A stretch of 64,000 bases of DNA from Avimonoglobus sp965151315 (GTDB lineage: Bacteria > Bacillota > Clostridia > UBA1381): assembly GCA_965151315.1 (NCBI GenBank), contig CBCTZG010000001.1, positions 1-64,000 of the forward strand, in the 5' to 3' direction. Under the pieces are notes generated by a model, which was not told the origin of the DNA, searched no databases, and worked only from the letters and a program-made list of their open reading frames with translations. The first letter of the stretch is position 1; the number at the start of each line of letters is the position of its first letter. Of this stretch, positions 27,221-35,165 are shown piece by piece. The position numbers and the translations under genes are program-made.

Positions 27221-30200
27221 TTGAAAAAAAGGATAGCAGGAATTCTGTCCCTTCTCATGCTCTTGAATATAGCGTTTACGGCAGCATGGGTGCAGGCGGA
27301 AGAACTGGAAGCAGTCGGAAATTTTATAGCATCGGCATATAGCCCTGAAAAGGATGTATATGTGGCAGTAGCCAGATCGATTGACCAGGATCAGATTACG
27401 GGTGCTGCAAGCGGTAGTCGGACGGAAATTTGGTTTTCTGATGATTTTGTCAATTGGGAACCCGTATTGCAAAACAAACCTGGTATAAACAGCTTTAACC
27501 AATGGACGAAGCAGGTGTTGGTTTGGTGGCCGGGTGAAGAGGCCTTTGTAGCGGATTTAGGCGGTGAGTTCTATTATTCCAGGGATGGAAGGGAATGGAA
27601 GCCGGCAGAAAGTATCCAGGCGGTTGCTAACGCGGCAGGAAACTCCGGGTTTAAAGGCAGCAGTACGATGGCTACGAACGGCGAATATTTGGCGATTGTG
27701 GGTAATCATAAAATTTTGGTTACTGATTCTTTAGATAATGTACCGGCAGAAACAACTACCTATGTGGATAATGCCGGGCAATATGGTTCAGGAATTGGTA
27801 TTTCACCGGATACTCCATATGTTTGTACGATTACGAACTCATGGCAAAGATGGCGGTGGAATGAGGGCGATACACTGGCGGCAAACGTTTATGACGGCGG
27901 AATAAGCCCTGTCTGGGATTTGGCTTATTCCGTGCCTTTAGAAGGCTGGGTTGTAGCAAAAGGCTGGAACGCTAACGGAGAATATCTCCCTGCTTTAAAA
28001 ACACCAAGCGCGGGAAGCAATGCTCCAGAAGGAGGTTTGCAGTTATCCACTGGCGGAACAAGCACAAGCGGTTCCGCGGCGGTAGAGGTTAGCGATACAG
28101 ATATTTTTATAGGCACAAAGGATGGAAATATCTTGGTAACGCCAAATGCAGAGGGGGCGTTGAGCGCCGTTTGGACTCCGGCTGTTCCCGGAAGCGGCGT
28201 GGAACTGGTTGACCAGCCGATTGGAACGATTACCGCGGTGGGGGAAGACGAAATCTTCTTTTCTGCTGGGAAAGATATGTATTACGCTATCCGTGAAGGT
28301 GATACATTTATATATTACCCCAAAGACTATGTCATGGCGGATATTACGCCGGAGGATGGCAGAATTGTTGTACCGGCATTTGAACCGGAAACCGTTGAAA
28401 TTTATCCAACAAAGTATACAGTAACTGGAGTGGAAACAAATTTAGGGACCATTGAAAGCTGCACGGTCGCAGGAGAATGTCCGGCCGGACTGACGGCGGA
28501 ACCGGTTACGGAGGGAATCAAGCTGACGGTAGACAGCACCTTTGATATCAGCAACGAAGTGAAGCTGAATGTAGTAACCAGCAGCGGCTACGAGGCTGAG
28601 ATTCCGCTTTTGTTTGTAGATGAGGCTGAACTGAGGGTTACAGGCCCGGATATGCTTACTTTCCCGCGGGAAGGGGAAGGGCCCTTTACACACGAGTATA
28701 TAGTGGAAGTACTTGCTACGGACGGTCAGGCAATTCCCGGCCGGCAGGTCAATATTACAGTAGACCAGTTGCCTGTGGGTGTTACGCTGGAGGATGGTGT
28801 ATTTACCGTGACTTCAGAGGCGGAACCCGGTGAGATGACAATCACCTTTACCTCTGTTGCCAGACCAGAGCTGACCGTACAAAAGACGGTAGGGATGATT
28901 GAACTGGCGCCGGCAAAGGTTGAGATTTTAACTGGTGAGGACGAGGTTTATGTAGAAAACAGCGGCGAACGTACTTATGAATATACCGCCCAGGTGCTTG
29001 ATTATTCTGGAGACGTGATGCCGGAAGAAACGGTCGCTTGGAGTGTTACCAGAAATGGCGCCGCGGTTTCCGGTATCGAAATCGATAAAAACACGGGTGT
29101 ATTGACTGTTAAGGCAGAAGCAGAGGTTGCGCCGTTCCAGATTATTGCCACTTGTGTTAGTGCCGAAGACGTATATGCAGAGAAGCAAATTGTTTGTATA
29201 ACAACAGATGAGCGATCTGTAGATCTGGATTTAGCCCGTGTTGTCGAGATGCTGGAAAATATTACGCATGACGTTGTTATCCCGCAGGACGGCCTGTTAG
29301 GAACGGAAATTTCCTGGGTCAGCGAGGACGAGGACATTGTTCCCGACAGCGGTATTATTATCTGCCCGACAAGGCAGGATGGCGGATCTACCATGGTTAC
29401 CATTACTGTAAAGAAAAACGGTGTAGAAAAGTCACAGGAGGTTGAAGTAAAACTACAGAAAGCAGAAACCATTGGTATAAACTGTGACGTAGAAGAAGGG
29501 ACAACAGAGCACTGGGAGTCTGCAAATGAGATGGCAGTGTCCGGCGACGCGCACAACGGCCAATATGCAATTGCTGTAACCGATAGTGTGTCCCGCGTGG
29601 CTAATAACATTACAAATAATAGTAGTTATGGCTTTAATGTATTTGTAAAAGCAGAAGCAGGTGCAACAGTTCAGTTGTATACTGAAAAGGGCGGCCAGAT
29701 GATCGCATCTGCAAAAGCCGGAGAAGGATATACAGAGATTAAAGGTTCTTTTGATTACCGGAATCAGGAGGATATTTTTACAGATACGATTTCTGTCCGT
29801 GCAGATGGTGATTTCTTGGTAGATGATTTTAAAATGTATGAAATTACCCTGGAATATAATGAAGCCTCAAAGGCTGTAGCAGATGCGGAATATAGCAGGA
29901 AGCAAGCGGATATTGACGCGGCACAGAAGGTTTTGAATGATTTCTATGATTTGCCGATCCGGGATGAACTGCAAGAGCGGTTAGATAAGATTGTCCCCAA
30001 AAAGGATAGCACCGGCGGCGGTGGTGGCGGCGGCGGAACCGGCGGCTCCGGAAGCTTTACCCCGCCGGCAAGCAGCGGTGTTAACCCCATTTATCCGGCT
30101 GGAGAAAACCAGAGCGGAAATGACTATGAAGACGCGTTGGATACCGCCTTGCTGATCTTTAAGGACATGAAGGGACACTGGGCGAAGGAAGATGTAGAAT

Positions 30201-30733
30201 ATATGGCGGCCCTGGATCTGGTAAGCGGCAAAGCAGAAGGTACATTTGCGCCGGATGATACAGTGACCCGTGCGGAATTTGCCGTATTGATCACCAGAGC
30301 AATGGGGCTATCTACCGAAGAATACGCCAACAGCTTCTTTGATGTCGTTAGCGAGGACTGGTACGCAGGCTATGTACAGGCGGCAAAGAGCGCGGGCTAT
30401 ATGAACGGTTCGGACGGCCTTTTCAGGCCCAACGATCCCATCAGCCGTGAGGAGATCGCAACGGTTATTGTAGCGGCATATAATGCGGAGACCAATACAC
30501 AGCTGGAAAAAGGCGGCGCGCTGTATTTCAATGATATTGATGAAATTGGTCCGTGGGCGTATGATTATATTGTGGAAGCTGTAAATGAGGGCTTTGTCGC
30601 CGGCTTGACAGAAGATACCTTTGCTCCGAAGGCGGAAGCCACCCGGGCGCAGGCGGTTGTTATGCTCCGGCGTGTTTATGACAAACTGCACGGGAGTGCG
30701 GAAAGTGCAGAAGGAGGTAATGAAGCAGCATGA
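27221..30733 (+). CDS. SLH-anchored propeller / Ig-like surface protein
   Basis: TTG 27221 is 8 nt after AAGGA and begins the signal peptide (MKKRIAGILSLLMLL, cleaved near VQA-EE); ATG 27212 is too near the site. Domains in order: a propeller like that of 20065 (about 30-385, IWFSDDFVNWEPV, YSRDGREWKP); several Ig-like domains (about 390-650); an atrophied bacterial Ig domain (about 665-745, starting SVDLDLARVVEMLENI and containing ISWVSEDEDIV); a carbohydrate-binding-like beta domain; a short helical stretch; a Gly-rich hinge near 930; and three SLH repeats (about 979-1155, FKDMKGHWAKEDVEYM). No catalytic motif is seen. A surface glycan-binding or scaffold role is inferred. Its stop overlaps the next start (ATGA). 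Confidence 0.86.
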   Translation: MKKRIAGILSLLMLLNIAFTAAWVQAEELEAVGNFIASAYSPEKDVYVAVARSIDQDQITGAASGSRTEIWFSDDFVNWEPVLQNKPGINSFNQWTKQVLVWWPGEEAFVADLGGEFYYSRDGREWKPAESIQAVANAAGNSGFKGSSTMATNGEYLAIVGNHKILVTDSLDNVPAETTTYVDNAGQYGSGIGISPDTPYVCTITNSWQRWRWNEGDTLAANVYDGGISPVWDLAYSVPLEGWVVAKGWNANGEYLPALKTPSAGSNAPEGGLQLSTGGTSTSGSAAVEVSDTDIFIGTKDGNILVTPNAEGALSAVWTPAVPGSGVELVDQPIGTITAVGEDEIFFSAGKDMYYAIREGDTFIYYPKDYVMADITPEDGRIVVPAFEPETVEIYPTKYTVTGVETNLGTIESCTVAGECPAGLTAEPVTEGIKLTVDSTFDISNEVKLNVVTSSGYEAEIPLLFVDEAELRVTGPDMLTFPREGEGPFTHEYIVEVLATDGQAIPGRQVNITVDQLPVGVTLEDGVFTVTSEAEPGEMTITFTSVARPELTVQKTVGMIELAPAKVEILTGEDEVYVENSGERTYEYTAQVLDYSGDVMPEETVAWSVTRNGAAVSGIEIDKNTGVLTVKAEAEVAPFQIIATCVSAEDVYAEKQIVCITTDERSVDLDLARVVEMLENITHDVVIPQDGLLGTEISWVSEDEDIVPDSGIIICPTRQDGGSTMVTITVKKNGVEKSQEVEVKLQKAETIGINCDVEEGTTEHWESANEMAVSGDAHNGQYAIAVTDSVSRVANNITNNSSYGFNVFVKAEAGATVQLYTEKGGQMIASAKAGEGYTEIKGSFDYRNQEDIFTDTISVRADGDFLVDDFKMYEITLEYNEASKAVADAEYSRKQADIDAAQKVLNDFYDLPIRDELQERLDKIVPKKDSTGGGGGGGGTGGSGSFTPPASSGVNPIYPAGENQSGNDYEDALDTALLIFKDMKGHWAKEDVEYMAALDLVSGKAEGTFAPDDTVTRAEFAVLITRAMGLSTEEYANSFFDVVSEDWYAGYVQAAKSAGYMNGSDGLFRPNDPISREEIATVIVAAYNAETNTQLEKGGALYFNDIDEIGPWAYDYIVEAVNEGFVAGLTEDTFAPKAEATRAQAVVMLRRVYDKLHGSAESAEGGNEAA

Positions 30734-33510
30734 AAAAACTGATCAGCTTAATAATTGCGGCGGCGTGTTTGTTGGGCTCGTTCCAAATCGGCTTTGCTGA
30801 AGAGGAACCGGCGGAGCAGGCACAGCCCAGCGCCCAGGAGGCGGCGCTTGAGCTGTTGTATGACCTGGGTTTGCTTGGCGATACAATCCCTGCCGCTGAC
30901 AGTAACATGACCAGGGCAGATTTTGCGCCTATCGCAGCCCGGATGCTTGGCGCCGGTGATATGAGCGGGAAAACGGCGTCCAAACGGATTTATGCGGACG
31001 TCCCGGTGGATCATCCGGCGGCAGCCAGCATTGAATACATTTTTGATGCGGGCGTAATGATTGGTAACGGCCAGGCAAGCTTTGGGCCTGACGGGAACCT
31101 TTTATATGAAGAATTGGTAAAAGTTGCCGTATCTATGATCGGATATGCAGATGTGGCTGAGCTGAACGGCGGGTATCCCAGCGGGTACCTGGCCTCAGCC
31201 AGCTCCAACAACCTGATCAAGGGTGTATCCGGGAATGTAGGCGAAGCGGTTACCTGCGGGCAGATCGCAGTCGTCATGAAAAATGTCCTCGAGAACGAGA
31301 AATATTTGTCGATCAAGGAGATTTCCAATGGGCGCCCGATTTTTGACGCCAGCAACGAGGATAATTACATGAACCATGTTTTGGGCGTGTATACGTATAC
31401 AGGCATTGTTACCGGTTTGGGCGATACATCTCTGGCTGGGGATGCCACGTATCTGGAAGGCCAGTGTGCTATTGACGATAATGTCTTCCAATCTGGCGAA
31501 ATTGATATGAGCCAATATTTGGGCATGCAGGTAAAGGCGTATTACCGGGAAATTGATAACGATTATGTTCTGTGTCATGTAGAGGCCACAAACAAAAACA
31601 ATGTGCTGGAAATCCAGGCAAAGGATATTATGTCCGGAACAACAAAAAACCGGATTGAATATGATAACGGCAAGAGCATTCGGAATGTCCGGGTCGCGGA
31701 CAGCGCGATTTATATTTTCAACGGACAGAAAATTACGATTGTTTCGGATGTGGATCTCCAGCCGGAAATCGGTAATCTGCGCTTGGTTGATTATGACAAC
31801 AGCGGGGACTATGATGTTGTTATTATCAACAGCTATGAGAATTACATTGTTGACAAGGCAAGCGCAACAGACGAGGTGATTTATTTTAAATATGACCAGG
31901 GATCGCTGAACGTCTCTGCAGACAGCGATCTGAAAGTGAAGTATTTTATGGATGGCGCGGCTACAGAATTTACCAGTATGACAAACGGAAGCGTAATTTC
32001 TGTGAAAAAGAGCCGTGGAAACGGCGAATTTCAGCTGGTTGAGATTTATATCTCTAACAATAAAGTAACATCTTCTGCCAAATCCATTGATATGTCAGAG
32101 GGCGAGGAAAAAATCGTTTTAGAAGACGGAACAGAATATGGCCTGAGCCCCGAGTATATCCGCCGAGTAAACGAGGGTGTAAGCGGGTCCTATTATCCCA
32201 CAGTAGGAAACAGCGGCACTTTCTATATTGACTATTTCGGCAATATCGCGGGATATATGCTGGAGGTCAGCGGCCGGAATTACGGTTATATTGTAAAGGC
32301 GTTTTTTGATGATGTAGAAGAAAAGACGTTTATCAAAATGTTTACGAAAAACGCTGAGTTTATTACCTATGAAGTCAGCGACAAGGTGAAATACAACAAC
32401 CAGCCCTTAAAGACAGCTGTGGCTGTTGAACTGGGATCCAGCGAAGAACTGGCGGGCTTGAGCGATTTGGGGAAGGTTCCGGAGCTTCTGAAGCTGACCG
32501 GCGATGAAGAAGGCGCGGTATATCAGCTGGTGGTATATAAAGCCAACAGCCAAAACATCATTACATCGATCCAGACCGCAGAGGATAAAACGGATGCCAA
32601 TCCGGTTCCCCAAACAGATGAAGATTTGGATGTAAATGCATTTTATACTGCCAGTGAAGAGGAATTTGTGCTGAACTACGTTTCCGCGTATAATTCGACC
32701 ACGGGCAGATATGGAAATCTCCGTGTATATAAAAATATGGTAGAATATCAGCCGTTCTATTACGCAAATGATAAGACCATCCAGTTTATTATCCCGGACG
32801 ACAAGACCAGTGAAGAGCAGTTTGAAATCAGGACCCAGCCATCCAGTACTGACGTCGCGCTGGTGGGGCCGGTCAGGATTTTTGACGTCGGGGCAGGCGG
32901 CGTGATCGGCGCGATTACAAGTAATACACAGAACGATGGTGACTATGGTACACCTGGCGTTATTGAATCTATCAACGACGCACTGGACGAAGAAGACGTT
33001 CCCTGTAAGGAGATCACGTTTGCCGGCGGTTCAACAGTGCTTTTGGCCAGTGACGTAAAATTCACGCAGCCAGACATTGAAGCTTGGACAGACGCCACGC
33101 CGGGATATGCGGATTATACATTAGAGGATTTAAAACGGGGCGATACGGTGACCTATACCATGAAAGACGGAAAGGTTGATCAGCTTCGAATTTTAGTTAA
33201 ATCAGACAATGTAGGCGGTACCCGGGTAGACGGCGATCATATTGCTAAGAGCGGTAATATTGTGGGTATAGTTTTGTCCGTATCGGAGGATGGCAAAACT
33301 GCGTCGATTTATTTTCATAATCGGGATACGGGAAGCCAAAACGGCAACAACAAATACCAAACCTTAGTCGTCAACAGCGCCACCTATCTCTATGACAGCG
33401 CCAAGGACGAGGTCAGGGTCTCCTCTGCAGCGGACATGCGGCCGGGCGACAAAATCCTGGTAAACGCGTTCTGGTGGTCGCCGAAGATGGTTGTTATTTA
33501 TAAACAATAA
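30730..33510 (+). CDS. Secreted ~900-residue SLH-headed protein, paralogue of 735-3434
   Basis: GGAGGT lies 11 nt before ATG 30730, which overlaps the previous stop. Signal peptide (cleaved near GFA-EE). Residues ~32-200 hold three divergent SLH repeats (IYADVPVDHPAAASIEYIF; ASFGPDGNLLYEELVKVAVSMIGY; VTCGQIAVVMKNVL). The following ~700 residues are acidic and beta-rich, with repeated short units built around strands such as AIYIFNGQKI and YIDYFGNIAGYML, and a C-terminal segment VVNSATYLYDSAKDEVRV. It parallels 735-3434 along its full length. I know of no characterised enzyme of this layout. That each operon carries exactly one copy suggests a shared structural or substrate-binding job on the cell surface. 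Confidence 0.85.
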   Translation: MKKLISLIIAAACLLGSFQIGFAEEEPAEQAQPSAQEAALELLYDLGLLGDTIPAADSNMTRADFAPIAARMLGAGDMSGKTASKRIYADVPVDHPAAASIEYIFDAGVMIGNGQASFGPDGNLLYEELVKVAVSMIGYADVAELNGGYPSGYLASASSNNLIKGVSGNVGEAVTCGQIAVVMKNVLENEKYLSIKEISNGRPIFDASNEDNYMNHVLGVYTYTGIVTGLGDTSLAGDATYLEGQCAIDDNVFQSGEIDMSQYLGMQVKAYYREIDNDYVLCHVEATNKNNVLEIQAKDIMSGTTKNRIEYDNGKSIRNVRVADSAIYIFNGQKITIVSDVDLQPEIGNLRLVDYDNSGDYDVVIINSYENYIVDKASATDEVIYFKYDQGSLNVSADSDLKVKYFMDGAATEFTSMTNGSVISVKKSRGNGEFQLVEIYISNNKVTSSAKSIDMSEGEEKIVLEDGTEYGLSPEYIRRVNEGVSGSYYPTVGNSGTFYIDYFGNIAGYMLEVSGRNYGYIVKAFFDDVEEKTFIKMFTKNAEFITYEVSDKVKYNNQPLKTAVAVELGSSEELAGLSDLGKVPELLKLTGDEEGAVYQLVVYKANSQNIITSIQTAEDKTDANPVPQTDEDLDVNAFYTASEEEFVLNYVSAYNSTTGRYGNLRVYKNMVEYQPFYYANDKTIQFIIPDDKTSEEQFEIRTQPSSTDVALVGPVRIFDVGAGGVIGAITSNTQNDGDYGTPGVIESINDALDEEDVPCKEITFAGGSTVLLASDVKFTQPDIEAWTDATPGYADYTLEDLKRGDTVTYTMKDGKVDQLRILVKSDNVGGTRVDGDHIAKSGNIVGIVLSVSEDGKTASIYFHNRDTGSQNGNNKYQTLVVNSATYLYDSAKDEVRVSSAADMRPGDKILVNAFWWSPKMVVIYKQ

Positions 33511-33526
33511 TTTCAAGGGATCAGCA

Positions 33527-33572
33527 CCGGCGGGCCTTTGCCAGGCCTGCCGGCAGCAACCGGATTTTCCGG
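33527..33572 (+). promoter_or_regulatory. Two stem-loops ahead of the binding-protein gene
   Basis: The first has 11-bp arms (CCGGCGGGCCT / AGGCCTGCCGG, one G-T pair, loop TTGCC) at 33527-33553. The second is CCGGA-TTT-TCCGG at 33560-33572. Neither has a T-run. GC-rich stem-loops before solute-binding genes often protect a processed mRNA end and raise expression of the binding protein over the permeases; that role is inferred here. Confidence 0.5.
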
Positions 33573-33596
33573 AATAGAAAGGAATGGTTATCAATC

Positions 33597-35153
33597 ATGA
33601 AAAAAATCAGAACAATGCTGACTGCGGCGTGCCTTGCGGGAACAATGCTGTTATCCGGCTGCGGCGGGGACTCACAAGTTATGCAGACCGATGATGAAAG
33701 CAAGCAGGTCACATTAAAATGGGTTTTTGTAGGCCCAGGCGAGCAGAAGGATTCCCAGAAAGTATGGGCGAAGTTTAATGAGGTTCTGCAAAACTATCTG
33801 CCCAACACGACAGTTGAGTTTGAATGCATCACTTCCGCGGACTATGCGGAAAAGTGGAAGCTGATCAGCGCGTCCCAGGAAAACGTGGATATCGTATGGC
33901 ACGGGTGGATGCTGCCGTTCGTTTCCGAAGTCAAGAAGGGCTCTTACCTGGAGTTGGATGAGCTGGTAGACAAGATTGCGCCGGAGCTGAAGGAAGAAAT
34001 CCCGGAAACGATTATGGATAAGCAGCGGGTAGACGGCAAGCTCTATAGTATCCCCTGTATGCAGCAGATGGTCTCCTATGTTTCTACGTTAGGCTTCTCC
34101 ACCGATATCTATGAGAAGTATAAGGATCAGATTAACTTAGAAGAGCTGGAAGCGTTCTTTAGCTCCCATGAAACCATGGACAAGGAATGCTGGGATAAAA
34201 TTGAAGAATACATTAAGATGGTGAAAGACGGCGGCGACCTGAAAGAGGGCGTGTTCGGCTTTGAGAACCATGTAGAAAAAGGGTATGAATGGATTTCCAA
34301 CCCCTATAAGATTAAAGAAGACGGCGACGATTATACCCCGGTTAACCTGTACCGGACCCCGGAATACAAGACCTTTGTAGAAGTATATTCTGATTGGTAT
34401 AACAAGGGTTATCTCCGCAAGGATATCCTGACTGCGGACAATATTCAGGATGATCCCTATGAGATTAAGGGCGAGGGCAACTATCTGGTTGGCCAGGGTT
34501 ACTTCCCCACCTCCTCTGAGATCGCGGCGCAGGAAGCCGCAGGCAAGGTGGCTTATGTGAAGGTACCATTTGAAAACTCACATTATATCCCCTATGCTGC
34601 CGCTGCCACCAGTACAGCGATTTCTATGAACTGCAAAAACCCGGAACGGGCGATGAAGTTAATTGCGCTGATGAACACAGAAAAGGGAAAAGAGCTGTAT
34701 AATCTGCTGACCTATGGTATTGAAGGTGAACACTATACAAAGGTAAATGATACAGAGATTCAGCCGATTGGTTATTCTTCACAGCCTACGGCAGACAGCC
34801 CCTACGGACAGTTCAGATGGGCTACCGGCAACTCATTTATCGGCTATGAAATCTATATGGAAGACAAGAGCCTGACCCTGCAGAATTCCTTTATTAAGGA
34901 AGTCAATGAAAAGGCGAGAGGCTCTAAGCTCCAGGGCTTTACACTGGATACAGACCCGATCAAGACAGAGCTTGCGCAGGTTACGGCTGTTGTAAATGAA
35001 TATAAGAGTTCGCTGGATTCCGGTGCCGTACCCAACGCGATGGAGGTTTATGAGGAGTTCCAGCAGAAGCTGATCACCGCCGGCGACGACAAGATCGTTG
35101 CGGAAATCCAAAGACAGATCGACGAATGGCGGGCAAGCCAAAATAATCAGTAA
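33597..35153 (+). CDS. LplA-type extracellular solute-binding lipoprotein
   Basis: A 518-residue lipoprotein with lipobox LLSGC (lipidated Cys22) after a short signal peptide, then a type-1 ABC binding-protein fold (VTLKWVFVGPGEQKDSQKVW; DIVWHGWMLPF; KLYSIPCMQQMVSY). It matches the long LplA class that works with LplB/LplC permeases for oligosaccharides. The gene lies 13.6 kb downstream of the permeases, separated by five surface-protein ORFs, which is an unusual order. GAAAGGA precedes the ATG by about 12 nt. Expected role: capture of the oligosaccharides released by the SLH-anchored enzymes. Confidence 0.94.
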   Translation: MKKIRTMLTAACLAGTMLLSGCGGDSQVMQTDDESKQVTLKWVFVGPGEQKDSQKVWAKFNEVLQNYLPNTTVEFECITSADYAEKWKLISASQENVDIVWHGWMLPFVSEVKKGSYLELDELVDKIAPELKEEIPETIMDKQRVDGKLYSIPCMQQMVSYVSTLGFSTDIYEKYKDQINLEELEAFFSSHETMDKECWDKIEEYIKMVKDGGDLKEGVFGFENHVEKGYEWISNPYKIKEDGDDYTPVNLYRTPEYKTFVEVYSDWYNKGYLRKDILTADNIQDDPYEIKGEGNYLVGQGYFPTSSEIAAQEAAGKVAYVKVPFENSHYIPYAAAATSTAISMNCKNPERAMKLIALMNTEKGKELYNLLTYGIEGEHYTKVNDTEIQPIGYSSQPTADSPYGQFRWATGNSFIGYEIYMEDKSLTLQNSFIKEVNEKARGSKLQGFTLDTDPIKTELAQVTAVVNEYKSSLDSGAVPNAMEVYEEFQQKLITAGDDKIVAEIQRQIDEWRASQNNQ

Positions 35154-35165
35154 GGGAGTGTAACA

